A stretch of 64,000 bases of DNA, taken from assembly GCF_028714975.1 (NCBI RefSeq), contig NZ_JAQTLH010000001.1, forward strand, positions 248,001-312,000. The letters run 5' to 3'. Below are positions 9,646 through 21,000 of the stretch, one piece after another. The DNA is from Sulfurimonas sp. (GTDB lineage: Bacteria > Campylobacterota > Campylobacteria > Campylobacterales > Sulfurimonadaceae). A model generated the notes under the pieces. It had not been told where the DNA came from. It was given only the letters and a program-made list of their open reading frames with translations, and did no database searches. The stretch's first letter is position 1, and each line of letters opens with the position of its first letter. The position numbers and the translations under genes are program-made.

Positions 9646-10737
9646 ATGAAAAGTTTAACATTATCCATAGTAGCGGTTGCACTGCTCTTTATCGGCTGCA
9701 GCGAAGATAAAAAAAGTGCGCCTGCCGCACAAGCGGCTCAAATGCCTCCTTTGCCGGTTAAAGCGCAAAAGATAAAGTTCGATAAAGCAAATTTTACAAA
9801 GAGTTACTCTGCCGTGCTTAAGCCTTTTAGAGAAGTAGATGTAGTGGCTCGCGTCAAAGGTGTTTTAGTAAAAGAGAATTTCAAAGAGGGCACATTTGTA
9901 AAAGAGGGTGCTACTCTTTACGAGATACAAAAAGATGAATACGGCGCAGCTCTTGAAGAGTCAAAGGCATCTTGGCTTAAAGCCGAAGCAAATTTTAACA
10001 AAGCTTCAAGAGATTGGGAGAGAACTGAATTTTTATTTAAAAACAGTGCGATAAGCGTGCAGCAAAGAGATGATATATTGTACGCTTACGATAGTGCAAA
10101 AGCTGAAGTGCAAAAAGCAAAAGCGGCTCTTAAAAATGCAGAGCTAAATTACGGTTATACGACCATAAAAGCACCTATCGACGGTGTTGTCGGACTTAGC
10201 AGCAGAGATGTCGGGGCTTATATAGAGACGCAAAACTCAAAGCTTACGACTATCACAGCGCTCAATACTCTTTACGCAGAGTTTTCCATACCCAGCAGCG
10301 ATGCTTCAAAATATGCATCCCAGATAAAAACGGGCGCAAAAGTGACGCTAAAGAGCGGAACAAAATCATACGAAGGCACGGTTGATTTTATAGCGCCCAA
10401 ACTAGATTTACAAACAGATACGCTTCTTCTAAGAGCAGTATTTGAAAATCCAAAGAGAGAGCTTATTTTAGGTTCATATGCTGAGGTTAGTTTAGAGGGA
10501 TTTAGTTATGATAGTGTTGCAAAAATTCCTCAGGGTGCACTTATAAAAACTCCCGATGCTACAGTCGTTTATATTATAGAAAACGGCACCGCATCAATGA
10601 GAGCGATTAACGTTTTACATGTACAAAACGGCGTGGCAATGGTTGAGGGTGGAGTGCAAGAGAATGAAGAGATTGCAATAAGTAATATTGCAAAGTTAAA
10701 GCCAAACGCTAAAGTAACAGTTATGGACGGTAAATAA
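9646..10737 (+). CDS. RND efflux periplasmic adaptor (membrane fusion lipoprotein)
   Basis: Lipobox LLFIGCS; HlyD/AcrA pattern (RVKGVLVKENFKEGTFVKEGATLYEI; YTTIKAPIDGVVG). Confidence 0.93.
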   Translation: MKSLTLSIVAVALLFIGCSEDKKSAPAAQAAQMPPLPVKAQKIKFDKANFTKSYSAVLKPFREVDVVARVKGVLVKENFKEGTFVKEGATLYEIQKDEYGAALEESKASWLKAEANFNKASRDWERTEFLFKNSAISVQQRDDILYAYDSAKAEVQKAKAALKNAELNYGYTTIKAPIDGVVGLSSRDVGAYIETQNSKLTTITALNTLYAEFSIPSSDASKYASQIKTGAKVTLKSGTKSYEGTVDFIAPKLDLQTDTLLLRAVFENPKRELILGSYAEVSLEGFSYDSVAKIPQGALIKTPDATVVYIIENGTASMRAINVLHVQNGVAMVEGGVQENEEIAISNIAKLKPNAKVTVMDGK

Positions 10738-10738
10738 G

Positions 10739-13700
10739 ATGCTTTCTGCTTTTTTTATAAAAAGACCAATTTTTGCATCTGTTATCGCCATTATTATCGT
10801 TTTAGCAGGTGTTATCTCTATGCGTTCTCTTCCTGTCGGAGAGTATCCCAGAGTTATTCCGCCTCAGATAGTAGTCACGACATCTTATCAGGGAGCGAGT
10901 GCCGAGACTATCTCAAAAACGGTTGCGGCACCTCTTGAAGAGCAGATAAACGGGGCTAAAGATATGCTCTATATGAACTCTCTCTCTTCAGATAACGGTT
11001 CACTTAGTATAAGTATATTTTTTAAAGTCGGAACAAATCCCGATGATGCAAAAATTGATGTAAACAATCGTGTTCAAGCAGCACTCTCAAAACTGCCTGA
11101 ACAGGTAAAGCGACAGAGTGTCAGAGTCGCTGAAAAATCGCCCGATATGCTTCAAGTAATCATTCTGCATTCGCCAAAACAGAGCAGGGATGTGACATTT
11201 TTATCCAACTATGCGCTTATGAATGTCGTGGATGATTTAAAAAGGGTTAAAGGTGTCGGGGATGTAACTATCTTTGGAGCAAAAGATTACTCTATGCGTA
11301 TCTGGATAGATCCGCTTAAACTCCAAAAATACTCTTTAACCGTTAATGATTTGATTGTGGCGGTAAGAGAGCAGAATGAGCAATACGCTGCCGGAAAACT
11401 ATCTTCTGAACCGGTTGCAAAAGGCGAGATGTTTACATACACGCTTGAGACGCCGCAAAGGTACAGTGAGCCGTCACAATTTGCAAACATTATCATAAGA
11501 GCAAACGAGGATGGAAGCTCGCTAAAGTTAAAAGATGTAGCAACGATAGAACTCGGTTCGCAAAGCTATGATATGAAAAACAAGCTCAACAACTCTCCGG
11601 CAGTTCCCGTAGCTATATTTTTACAAAGCGGTGCAAATGCTATCGAGACGGCAAAAGAGGTTAGAAAAGTTATAGACGGTATCAGTAAAAATTTTGTCGA
11701 CGATGTGCAGTATGTTATCCCTTACGATATTACCGACTTTGTTCAGGTCTCTATAAACGAGGTTGTAAAAACTTTTATAGAAGCTATCATTTTGGTCGTA
11801 TTTATTATATTTTTGTTTTTGCAGAGTTGGAGAGCTACGCTTATTCCCATATTGGCAGTTCCAGTCTCCATTATCGGGGCATTTGCGGGAATGTATGTTT
11901 TGGGCTTTAGTATAAATCTGCTTACTCTTTTCGGACTTGTTTTAGCTATCGGTATAGTCGTAGATGATGCGATTATCGTTATAGAAAATGTCGAGAGGCA
12001 CATCAAAGAGGGACTCACTCCGCTTGAAGCTTCACTTCAGGCCATGAGAGAGGTTTCAAGCGCGCTTATTGCAATCGTTTTGGTGCTCTCAGCCGTATTT
12101 ATTCCTGTTGCGTTTTTGGGAGGACTAAGCGGTGAGATGTATAGACAGTTTGCAGTAACGATAGTTATCTCTTTGGCTATTTCAGGATTTGTAGCACTTA
12201 CTTTAACACCCTCTTTATGTGCGTTAATGCTCAAACCGACTCATAAAGAACCGAAATATTTTTTTAAATGGTTTAACAGTTTTTTTGATTGGGCTACAAA
12301 TGGTTACTCAAATACTCTAAAACTTACTATTCGATACTCATTTTTGAGTATGCTTCTATTTGGCGGACTTATATATGTTACCTACGATATGTTCAATACT
12401 CTAAAAACCGGACTTGTCCCTATAGAGGATAAAGGAACCGTATTTGTATTTAGCTACAACCCTCCGGGAGCCTCACTTAGCAGAACGGATGCGCTTACTT
12501 CGGAGATATATAACATAGCTTCAAAAGATAAAGAGAGCATAAAAAATATAGTTCAGTTTGCAGGTATGGATTTTGTAACATCTTCGCTTAGAACAAATTC
12601 GGCGGCTACTATTTTAAAACTTCAACCGTGGGATGATAGAACAAAGCCTGAGCAACATGCAAGCCAAATAGCCGCACAGATGGGTAAAAAACTCTCCGCA
12701 ACTAGTGACGGTTTCTCTTTTGGCGTCGTTCCTCCGCCGATTATGGGTATGGGAGTCGCAGGCGGTTTTGAACTCTATGTACAAAATAAAACAGGCTCTG
12801 ATATAAAAGAGCTTCAAAAATATGTAAATGAGATTATTCAAAAAGCAAACGCAAGACCTGAACTTATGGGAGTAAGAACAACGCTTAATGCAAATGTGCC
12901 TAAGTATCAGGTAAGCGTAGACACTGCAAAAGTAAAGGCAAAAGGAGTGAGTGTAGATCAGGTTTATCAAACGCTTAGTGCAACTTTTGGAAATTTTTAT
13001 GTAAATGATTTTAATCTTTTTGGCAGAACCTATATGGTAAATATGCAGGCAGACGAGTCATTTAGAAAAACACCAGAAGATTTGAATAAGATTTATGTAA
13101 GAAGCAACAAAGGCGAGATGCTGCCTCTTAGCTCATTTGTAACGCTTAAACAAACACTAAGTGCCGATTTGGTGGAGCGGTTTAATCTTTTTAGCGCGGC
13201 AAAAGTAGCAGGTCAGGCAAACATAGGATATAGTTCGGGAGATGCGCTAAAAGCGATAGAAGAAGTTGCAAATGAGGTTCTGCCTCAAGGGTACAGCATC
13301 AGCTGGATCGGTACGGCATATCAAGAAAAACAGATCTCAAGCGCAGGAAATATGGCATTTATATTCGGGATAATATTTTTGTACCTTATCTTAGCAGCGC
13401 AGTATGAGAGATGGCTTATGCCTGTATCCGTAATCTTGGCTGTACCGTTTGGTATCTTTGGAGCCGTTGCGGCAAATCATCTAAGAGGCTTGGAAAACGA
13501 TATCTATTTTCAGATAGGTATACTCGTTTTAGCAGGACTAAGTGCAAAAAATGCAATCTTAATCGTAGAGTTTGCTATGCAAAAAAGAGAGCAGGGTATG
13601 GTATTGGTTGACGCTGTTTTAGAAGCTGCAAAGATTCGTCTCCGCCCGATTATTATGACTTCGTTGGCATTTACGCTCGGAGTTATTCCGCTTGCAATCA

Positions 13701-13843
13701 GCAGCGGTGCGGGAGCTGCAAGCAGACACTCAATCGGTACGGGGGTTGTAGGAGGAATGTTGGCTGCTACATTTTTAGCTATCGTTTTTATCCCTCTTTT
13801 TTATGTTCTTGTTTCAAAGTTGAGAAGAGGGAAAGAGGCGTAG
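10739..13843 (+). CDS. RND efflux transporter, hydrophobe/amphiphile efflux-1 type (AcrB-like)
   Basis: 1034 aa; FFIKRPIFASVIAIIIVLAG; VVDDAIIVIENVERH; duplicated 12-TM architecture. Confidence 0.96.
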   Translation: MLSAFFIKRPIFASVIAIIIVLAGVISMRSLPVGEYPRVIPPQIVVTTSYQGASAETISKTVAAPLEEQINGAKDMLYMNSLSSDNGSLSISIFFKVGTNPDDAKIDVNNRVQAALSKLPEQVKRQSVRVAEKSPDMLQVIILHSPKQSRDVTFLSNYALMNVVDDLKRVKGVGDVTIFGAKDYSMRIWIDPLKLQKYSLTVNDLIVAVREQNEQYAAGKLSSEPVAKGEMFTYTLETPQRYSEPSQFANIIIRANEDGSSLKLKDVATIELGSQSYDMKNKLNNSPAVPVAIFLQSGANAIETAKEVRKVIDGISKNFVDDVQYVIPYDITDFVQVSINEVVKTFIEAIILVVFIIFLFLQSWRATLIPILAVPVSIIGAFAGMYVLGFSINLLTLFGLVLAIGIVVDDAIIVIENVERHIKEGLTPLEASLQAMREVSSALIAIVLVLSAVFIPVAFLGGLSGEMYRQFAVTIVISLAISGFVALTLTPSLCALMLKPTHKEPKYFFKWFNSFFDWATNGYSNTLKLTIRYSFLSMLLFGGLIYVTYDMFNTLKTGLVPIEDKGTVFVFSYNPPGASLSRTDALTSEIYNIASKDKESIKNIVQFAGMDFVTSSLRTNSAATILKLQPWDDRTKPEQHASQIAAQMGKKLSATSDGFSFGVVPPPIMGMGVAGGFELYVQNKTGSDIKELQKYVNEIIQKANARPELMGVRTTLNANVPKYQVSVDTAKVKAKGVSVDQVYQTLSATFGNFYVNDFNLFGRTYMVNMQADESFRKTPEDLNKIYVRSNKGEMLPLSSFVTLKQTLSADLVERFNLFSAAKVAGQANIGYSSGDALKAIEEVANEVLPQGYSISWIGTAYQEKQISSAGNMAFIFGIIFLYLILAAQYERWLMPVSVILAVPFGIFGAVAANHLRGLENDIYFQIGILVLAGLSAKNAILIVEFAMQKREQGMVLVDAVLEAAKIRLRPIIMTSLAFTLGVIPLAISSGAGAASRHSIGTGVVGGMLAATFLAIVFIPLFYVLVSKLRRGKEA

Positions 13844-13861
13844 CATTTTGAGTCAGCCGTT

Positions 13862-13916
13862 CCTCGCAGTGACAGTTGTGTCGTCATTGCGAGGAGCTTG
13901 CGACGAAGCAATCTAG
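13862..13916. repeat. Intergenic palindromic repeat, TCATTGCGAGG...GAAGCAATCT type, with an inverted partial copy
   Basis: CCTCGCAGTGAC (13862-13873) pairs with GTCATTGCGAGG (13883-13894) with one mismatch; full unit GTCATTGCGAGGAGCTTGCGACGAAGCAATCTA 13883-13915. Confidence 0.75.
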
Positions 13917-13919
13917 TGC

Positions 13920-14543
13920 TTAAATAGCTATCCCAAAAAACTTTGCAGCTTCTATCTCGTCATCGCTTAAATTATCTTGTGCATAATCTTCATCTTCATT
14001 TATAAGTCTTTGAACCTCTTTTTGACAATACTCAAACAAAACATCTTTTGCTTTTTCTAAATCGTCTACAAAACCAAGACCGCTGAATTGGTAGGGATTT
14101 TCTTGCTCTATGCAGATAAGAGTACCGTCACACTGCTCCTCCAAGACATCGACCAAGTCTCTATATTTTATACCGAATTCCGATGCGTGCCAGCCGATAT
14201 CTTCCATCTCTTTTGTCGAGAGCTCATCTACGCCGTCGGACGTCGTGTCGTTATAGGTTGCTCTAGGGGCATTAAAGCCTATAATCTCCTGCCAAGCAGC
14301 AAAAGCTTTCATCAAAACTCTCTCATTATCCACGACTACCTGATAGTTTTTGCCAAAAGCGCTCTCTAGCGGCATATCTTTATTTGCAACGCCTTTGTAG
14401 ATTAAAATATCATGTATAGTGAAGGGTTCGTAGCAGATTTTGCCGTCAACTCGTATGCCAAAAGTTTTAAAGGAGCCGATAGCCTCTTGCAAATCCTCTC
14501 TTTTAACTACTATAATTTCTTTAAAAAGATTAAATTTATTCAA
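13920..14543 (-). CDS. Conserved hypothetical protein
   Basis: 207-aa ORF with Campylobacterota-like codon use and no better reading on the opposite strand; no recognised domain. Confidence 0.7.
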   Translation of the reverse strand: MNKFNLFKEIIVVKREDLQEAIGSFKTFGIRVDGKICYEPFTIHDILIYKGVANKDMPLESAFGKNYQVVVDNERVLMKAFAAWQEIIGFNAPRATYNDTTSDGVDELSTKEMEDIGWHASEFGIKYRDLVDVLEEQCDGTLICIEQENPYQFSGLGFVDDLEKAKDVLFEYCQKEVQRLINEDEDYAQDNLSDDEIEAAKFFGIAI

Positions 14544-14599
14544 AAACAGTCCTCAATTTTTGCTGACATTATAAAAGTTTTTGCTTTATTTTAGTATAA

Positions 14600-15673
<1,074 letters not shown>

Positions 15674-15687
15674 TCTTTTTGCTTATT

Positions 15688-15732
15688 GCACTTCATCTTT
15701 AAATGATGAGTGCAGTCAGCTACTTCAGTAGC
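15688..15732 (+). terminator. Two tandem hairpins downstream of ilvC
   Basis: GCACTTCATC-TTTAAAT-GATGAGTGC (one bulge) then GCTAC-TTCA-GTAGC. No strong U-tract, so the terminator role is tentative. Confidence 0.4.
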
Positions 15733-15866
15733 CTCCTTTACTCAAACATTTGAATCTTATGCACACTAAACAAAAATCTTTAGTTTTTATATTTCGTTTA
15801 TTTTTTAATGTACTTTCTTATTATGCGCCTTGAAACTACATCACTTTTTTAGTTTTTAAAATGACG

Positions 15867-15902
15867 GTCATTGCGAGCCTCTGCAAGAGGCGCGGCAATC
15901 TA
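15867..15902. repeat. Second copy of the TCATTGCGAG...GCAATCTA intergenic repeat
   Basis: GTCATTGCGAGCCTCTGCAAGAGGCGCGGCAATCTA; contains perfect stem GCCTCT-GCA-AGAGGC. Confidence 0.75.
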
Positions 15903-15916
15903 ACCTTGATTTAAAA

Positions 15917-16657
15917 TTAGCTATTTATCTCACTCTTTAATATTTGAGCAAGTTCCTTGCAGTTGTTTATCTTTTGCGTGTAGTTTAGATCATCGTTTAA
16001 CAGTATCTCCACAAAAGCACTTCCCACGATTACTCCATCGGCACCTCTTACTTTATCTTTTGCCGTTTTTTTGTTTACGCCGAATCCGACATAAATCGGG
16101 GTTTGCGTATATTTTTTTACAGATGCAATTATCGGTTGAAGATCCTCTGAAACACCGGAACCAGTTATTCCCGTGTAGGCTACCATATATATAAACTTTT
16201 TAGAATTTTCAACTATCGTTTTGATTCTCTCTTGGCTGTCCGTCGGAGCGACAAAGCTGATATTTGACATCTTGTTTGCGTCAAAAAGTTCTTCGTATGC
16301 CAAAGCCTCTTCATGCGGTAAATCAGGTATTATAAAACCGTTTACTCCTAACTTTTTTGCGTGGGGAATCAGTTTATACATATCATGCTGATAGAAGCTA
16401 TTAAAGTATCCCATCCACAAAGTGTCGATTTTAGGAGCAACAACTTTTGAAATCTCTAAAAGATGCGCAAACTTAAATCCAAGTTCAAGCGCTTTATGAT
16501 TTGCCTTTTCTATCAAAGGACCATCAGCCACGGGATCAGAAAAAGGAACACCGAGTTCTAGCGTATCTACACCGCTCTCTCCAAGTGCGAGGGCTAAATC
16601 AATACTAAAAGATTTTTCCGGATAACCGGATGTTATATATGCGACTAATTTTTTCAA
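15917..16657 (-). CDS. trpA: Tryptophan synthase alpha chain
   Basis: LELGVPFSDPVADGP; GFIIPDLPHEE; FVAPTDSQERI; GVNKKTA. Confidence 0.96.
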   Translation of the reverse strand: MKKLVAYITSGYPEKSFSIDLALALGESGVDTLELGVPFSDPVADGPLIEKANHKALELGFKFAHLLEISKVVAPKIDTLWMGYFNSFYQHDMYKLIPHAKKLGVNGFIIPDLPHEEALAYEELFDANKMSNISFVAPTDSQERIKTIVENSKKFIYMVAYTGITGSGVSEDLQPIIASVKKYTQTPIYVGFGVNKKTAKDKVRGADGVIVGSAFVEILLNDDLNYTQKINNCKELAQILKSEINS

Positions 16658-17073
16658 TTGTTTTCCAAATCAGGTAATTTAAGTAGAGAATATTTTATAT
16701 GAGTGAGCTCTTTGTCAAGTTTTAAGTCATTTTTCCACACTCCAAACATATCGCTTATGCTTAAGAGCCAGTTTGTAGTCTCTTCATTGATGCTACTGTG
16801 ATTGGCTCTTATCTGTTCAAGTACATCTTCTACAAAAGCGGAAAGTTTATTCATTTGCGCGATTTTTAGGTATCCTGAAGCCGATTTTATATTATGAAAA
16901 ACACGAAAAAGCTCATTTATGCTTCGAGTATACATATCCTCTTTTGATAGGTCTAAAATCATAATCTCCATTGCGTCAACCATCATTGAGTAGTGATCTA
17001 AAAATTCATCGACTATTTCAAAATCAAAGTTAGAATATAAATCACTTTTTACACCCATAAAATATTTCTCCAT
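16654..17073 (-). CDS. Orphan HPt (histidine phosphotransfer) domain protein
   Basis: FRVFHNIKSASGYLKI matches the HPt H-x-x-K-[SG] helix; 139 aa; 4-nt overlap with trpA start. Confidence 0.78.
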   Translation of the reverse strand: MEKYFMGVKSDLYSNFDFEIVDEFLDHYSMMVDAMEIMILDLSKEDMYTRSINELFRVFHNIKSASGYLKIAQMNKLSAFVEDVLEQIRANHSSINEETTNWLLSISDMFGVWKNDLKLDKELTHIKYSLLKLPDLENN

Positions 17074-17135
17074 ATAGTCAAAATTATAGCAATTTTTAGT
17101 TAAAATACTTTTTATTAAAAGAAAGAGTTTTAAAA

Positions 17136-17927
17136 ATGACTAAAAAAATGACAATAACTTCTATCAAAAAAAGCAAGGGTGTTTCGCCTTTGGTTATGAT
17201 AACGGCTTATGATGCTCTTTTTGCAAGACTCTTCGAGACAGATGCCGATATGATTTTAATCGGAGATAGCTTAAATATGAGTTTTGCCGGTAAAAGTGAC
17301 ACGTTAAGTGCGACTCTGGAGCAGATGATATATCATACAAATGCAGTTGCAATGGGAGCAAAAAACAGTTTTTTGATTTGTGATATGCCGTTTGGAACTT
17401 ATGTAAATAAAAAAGAGGCGCTTAAAAACGCTATAAAAGTATTTCAAGAAACTCCCGCAGATGCTATAAAGATAGAAGGCGGGGAAGATAGAGCCGACAT
17501 TATAGAGTATCTATGCTCAAACCAAATTGCGGTTTGCGGGCATATCGGGTTACTGCCTCAAGCGGTTCGTTCAGAGGGTGGATATAAAATAAAGGGTAAA
17601 ACCGATGAGGAGAGATTGCAGCTCATAAGAGATGCAAAGGCGGTTGAGAAAGCAGGTGCATTTTGTATGGTGATAGAGGGCGTAAAAGCTGATGTGGCTT
17701 GTGAAGTCGCAAAAAGCGTAGAGATACCGGTAATCGGTATCGGTTCGGGTAAAGATGTAGACGGTCAGGTTCTTGTCTTTTCGGATATGTTGGGACTCTT
17801 TGAAGAGTTTACGCCTAAGTTTGTAAAGAAATATATGGACGGTGCTACTTTGGTTAAGAGTGCAGTCAAAAATTATGCAGATGAAGTCAAATCGAGAGAA
17901 TTTCCTCAAGATATACACACTTACTAA
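17136..17927 (+). CDS. panB: 3-methyl-2-oxobutanoate hydroxymethyltransferase
   Basis: [45 protein letters not shown]. Confidence 0.96.
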   Translation: MTKKMTITSIKKSKGVSPLVMITAYDALFARLFETDADMILIGDSLNMSFAGKSDTLSATLEQMIYHTNAVAMGAKNSFLICDMPFGTYVNKKEALKNAIKVFQETPADAIKIEGGEDRADIIEYLCSNQIAVCGHIGLLPQAVRSEGGYKIKGKTDEERLQLIRDAKAVEKAGAFCMVIEGVKADVACEVAKSVEIPVIGIGSGKDVDGQVLVFSDMLGLFEEFTPKFVKKYMDGATLVKSAVKNYADEVKSREFPQDIHTY

Positions 17928-17935
17928 GAGAAGAT

Positions 17936-18949
17936 ATGCAAAGATTGGTCGAGATAGAGAGATTTGACAGCGAGGAGAGCTCTGAGGTAACTCTTCGCCC
18001 CAGCGCTTGGAGTGAATATATAGGGCAGGAGCAGATTAAAAAAAATCTCGGTGTCTTTATAGAAGCTAGTAAAAAAAGAGGTGAGGCACTCGATCATGTT
18101 CTTTTTTTTGGACCTCCGGGGCTTGGCAAAACCACTTTGGCTCTCATAATTGCAAATGAGATGAATGCAAATATCAAAGTAACAGCCGCTCCCATGATAG
18201 AAAAAAGCGGTGATTTGGCAGCTATTCTTACAAACTTAGAAGAGGGCGACATACTCTTTATAGATGAGATTCACCGCCTATCTCCCGCCGTTGAAGAGAT
18301 ACTCTACTCATCAATGGAAGATTTTAGAATCGACATTATCATAGGAAGCGGACCTGCTGCGCAGACCGTAAAGATAGATTTGCCCCGTTTCACGCTTATC
18401 GGTGCTACGACAAGAGCGGGTATGCTCTCAAATCCGCTTCGCGACAGATTCGGTATGAATTTTAGAATGCAGTTTTATTCTCCTGAGGAGCTGGCAAAAA
18501 TCATCTCTCAAGCTTCAAATAAATTAAATAAAGAGATAGCGCATGAAGCTAGCATCGAAATAGCAAAAAGAAGCCGCGGAACTCCTCGTATAGCTTTGAG
18601 ACTTTTGCGTCGCGTAAGAGATTTTGCAGATGTAGCAAATGAAAAAAATATATTGCACTCAAGAACTCGTTATGCGCTTAATGAACTCGGCATAAATTCG
18701 CATGGATTTGACGAGATGGATATTAGACTTTTAAATCTTTTAGTCGGCGCAAACGGAAGAGCTATGGGGCTTAGTACTATTGCAGCGGCACTTAGCGAAG
18801 ATGAGGGAACGGTAGAGGATGTTTTAGAGCCTTACCTTATAGCAAACGGATATTTGGAGAGAACGGCTAAAGGAAGAAAGGCGACAAAAAGCACCTATGA
18901 TGTTTTAAATGTCAATTTTCCTGCCATAGATGATGGAGGTCTATTTTGA
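17936..18949 (+). CDS. ruvB: Holliday junction branch migration helicase RuvB
   Basis: [47 protein letters not shown]. Confidence 0.97.
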   Translation: MQRLVEIERFDSEESSEVTLRPSAWSEYIGQEQIKKNLGVFIEASKKRGEALDHVLFFGPPGLGKTTLALIIANEMNANIKVTAAPMIEKSGDLAAILTNLEEGDILFIDEIHRLSPAVEEILYSSMEDFRIDIIIGSGPAAQTVKIDLPRFTLIGATTRAGMLSNPLRDRFGMNFRMQFYSPEELAKIISQASNKLNKEIAHEASIEIAKRSRGTPRIALRLLRRVRDFADVANEKNILHSRTRYALNELGINSHGFDEMDIRLLNLLVGANGRAMGLSTIAAALSEDEGTVEDVLEPYLIANGYLERTAKGRKATKSTYDVLNVNFPAIDDGGLF

Positions 18950-19980
18950 AACCGCAATATTTTGTAGGGGTACTTTTTGCCACATCTCTTTACTGGATGT
19001 ATCTTCTATATGCGCCGTTTTTACTGGCTATGACAATAGCCGCACTGCTTGCAATCTCGACTTCAAATATACAGGATATTTTTTTAAAATATTTAAAAAA
19101 CAGATTTTATGCCTCTATGGCATCTGCATTTCTGCTAGCGGTTCTATTTTTTGTTCCTCTTGGATATTTTTTGATAACTCTGAGTATAGAGTTAAATAAC
19201 TTAGATCCTCAGATTTTGATAAACATTAAGCAGTATGTATTGGCAAAAATTGAAAATCCTCCTGAATATCTTGCGTTTGCAAAACCGTATATATTAGAGA
19301 GTGTTGAAAAGCTGGACATCGCTTCATTCGGAGAGAGGGCACTCTCTTATACGGGAACCGTAGGTGCATTTAGCGTCGGCTTTTTAAAAAATTCATTTCT
19401 TATAATAATTTTTTACTTTTTTGTTTTATATAACGGAGAGTATATTTTTACATTTTTAAGAAGAGTCGTTCAGATGTCCGTTGAAGAGAGTTCCATACTC
19501 ATTAAAGAGCTTTCATCCGTTATGGGAGTAGTTTTTTACTCAATCATCGTAAATGCTATGTTTCAAGGTATTTTATTTGGCTTGGCAATATCATACATCG
19601 GGTATAACGGAGTTTTATTCGGCGTAATGTACGGATTTGCCTCGCTGGTTCCCGTTATAGGCGGAGCAGTTATGTGGCTGCCGTTTATGCTTTTTGAATT
19701 TTCGCTCGGAAATGAGTCAAACGGTATCTTTATAGCTATGTATTCGGTGGTAATGATCTCAATCGTTGCAGATACTTTTATAAAGCCGCTTATTATAAAA
19801 GAGATCAACAAAAGACTCCTCAAAGAGGACGATGCAAGGGTGGACGAGCTTGTGATTTTCTTTGCTATTATTGCAGGACTTGCGACATTCGGTTTTTGGG
19901 GAATGATTTTAGGACCTGCAATAACGGCGCTTTTTTTAACGCTGTTGAAGTTGTTTGAAGCAAGAGTTAAAGATAGTTAA
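18946..19980 (+). CDS. AI-2E/PerM-family membrane permease
   Basis: Multiple TM helices; [15 protein letters not shown] and [20 protein letters not shown] are typical of the family; overlaps ruvB by 4 nt. Confidence 0.85.
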   Translation: MKPQYFVGVLFATSLYWMYLLYAPFLLAMTIAALLAISTSNIQDIFLKYLKNRFYASMASAFLLAVLFFVPLGYFLITLSIELNNLDPQILINIKQYVLAKIENPPEYLAFAKPYILESVEKLDIASFGERALSYTGTVGAFSVGFLKNSFLIIIFYFFVLYNGEYIFTFLRRVVQMSVEESSILIKELSSVMGVVFYSIIVNAMFQGILFGLAISYIGYNGVLFGVMYGFASLVPVIGGAVMWLPFMLFEFSLGNESNGIFIAMYSVVMISIVADTFIKPLIIKEINKRLLKEDDARVDELVIFFAIIAGLATFGFWGMILGPAITALFLTLLKLFEARVKDS

Positions 19981-20867
19981 TCTTTTTTTTCATAAATTTC
20001 TTTATGTTCGCCTTTGAATCTGCGATGTATCCAAAACCAAAATTTTGGCTCATCCGTTATAATTTTAGTAAGCCAATCCGCTTGAAGCTGCGTCGCTTTT
20101 TGGATATCTTCTTCTTCATTATCGCTTCTCTCTACCGGGATTTCGTCAAAAAATATTAAAGTATAATTTTCCTCATCATCCGTTTTTATTATAACAGGGA
20201 TAATCGCCGCATTGTATTTTCTTGCCAAATAAGCCGGAGTCGATGTCTGACGGGTACTTTTTCCCAAAAATTGAACTTCTACGCCTTCTCTCTGATTGAT
20301 TCCCGTATCAATCAAAATACCGCAAGCCTCACCGTTTTTAATGAGCCTTATAAGAGGTTTTATCACATTTGATTTTTCTAGTGATTTGTTTTTGAATTTG
20401 GAACGGGATTCTAAAACCCACTTTTGATAGTGGGAATTTTTCATCTTTTTATAAACGGCAGTTATGGGTTCTGCAAAAGCTCCTATCGCCGCTCCGCCTA
20501 ATTCCCAAGCACAGTAGTGAGATGTAACATATATTACCGCTCTTTGCTCTTCATGTGCTTTTTGCACCGCTTGAATATTCTTTATGGTTACTTTTTTTGC
20601 CAACTCTTCTTTACTCATATGTCTGATTTCCATTAGATGTAAAAAATTAAGCAGCAGGTTTTTAAAGCTGTACTTAACAATCTCTTCTTTGGCTTTTTGA
20701 CTAAGCGTATCACTGAATGTAAAATCTAAATTTATAAATCCGATACTTCTGTATCTAGGAGATAGATAGTATGCCAGTTTTGCTAAAAAAACAAAAAAAC
20801 TTTTTCTACATTTTTTCGGCAAAATCATTAAAAAATTTTCAAATATTAAAAAAAGTTTAAATCCCAT
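19977..20867 (-). CDS. Lipid A biosynthesis lauroyl/acyl transferase (LpxL/HtrB family)
   Basis: HX4E motif in TSHYCAWELGG; GILIDTGINQREGVEVQFLGK; 296 aa. Confidence 0.87.
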   Translation of the reverse strand: MGFKLFLIFENFLMILPKKCRKSFFVFLAKLAYYLSPRYRSIGFINLDFTFSDTLSQKAKEEIVKYSFKNLLLNFLHLMEIRHMSKEELAKKVTIKNIQAVQKAHEEQRAVIYVTSHYCAWELGGAAIGAFAEPITAVYKKMKNSHYQKWVLESRSKFKNKSLEKSNVIKPLIRLIKNGEACGILIDTGINQREGVEVQFLGKSTRQTSTPAYLARKYNAAIIPVIIKTDDEENYTLIFFDEIPVERSDNEEEDIQKATQLQADWLTKIITDEPKFWFWIHRRFKGEHKEIYEKKD

Positions 20868-21000
20868 CGGTAAAATAGCTCCAATTCATTTTAAAAATGG
20901 ATTATATCAAATGAAAAGAGATAAAAAAATAACTTATGAAATTGTTACAATGCCTTTGGTATAATCACGACAATTAAAAAAATTAATAAGGGTTGCAAAA

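Noticed and set aside
13411-13611. Same-strand alternative-frame ORF inside the RND transporter
   Set aside because: Fully within a strongly conserved coding sequence; Cys/Arg-rich out-of-frame translation.
18930-19199. 89-aa ORF overlapping the start of the AI-2E permease
   Set aside because: Out-of-frame reading of the permease; the 18946 frame has clear TM and family pattern.
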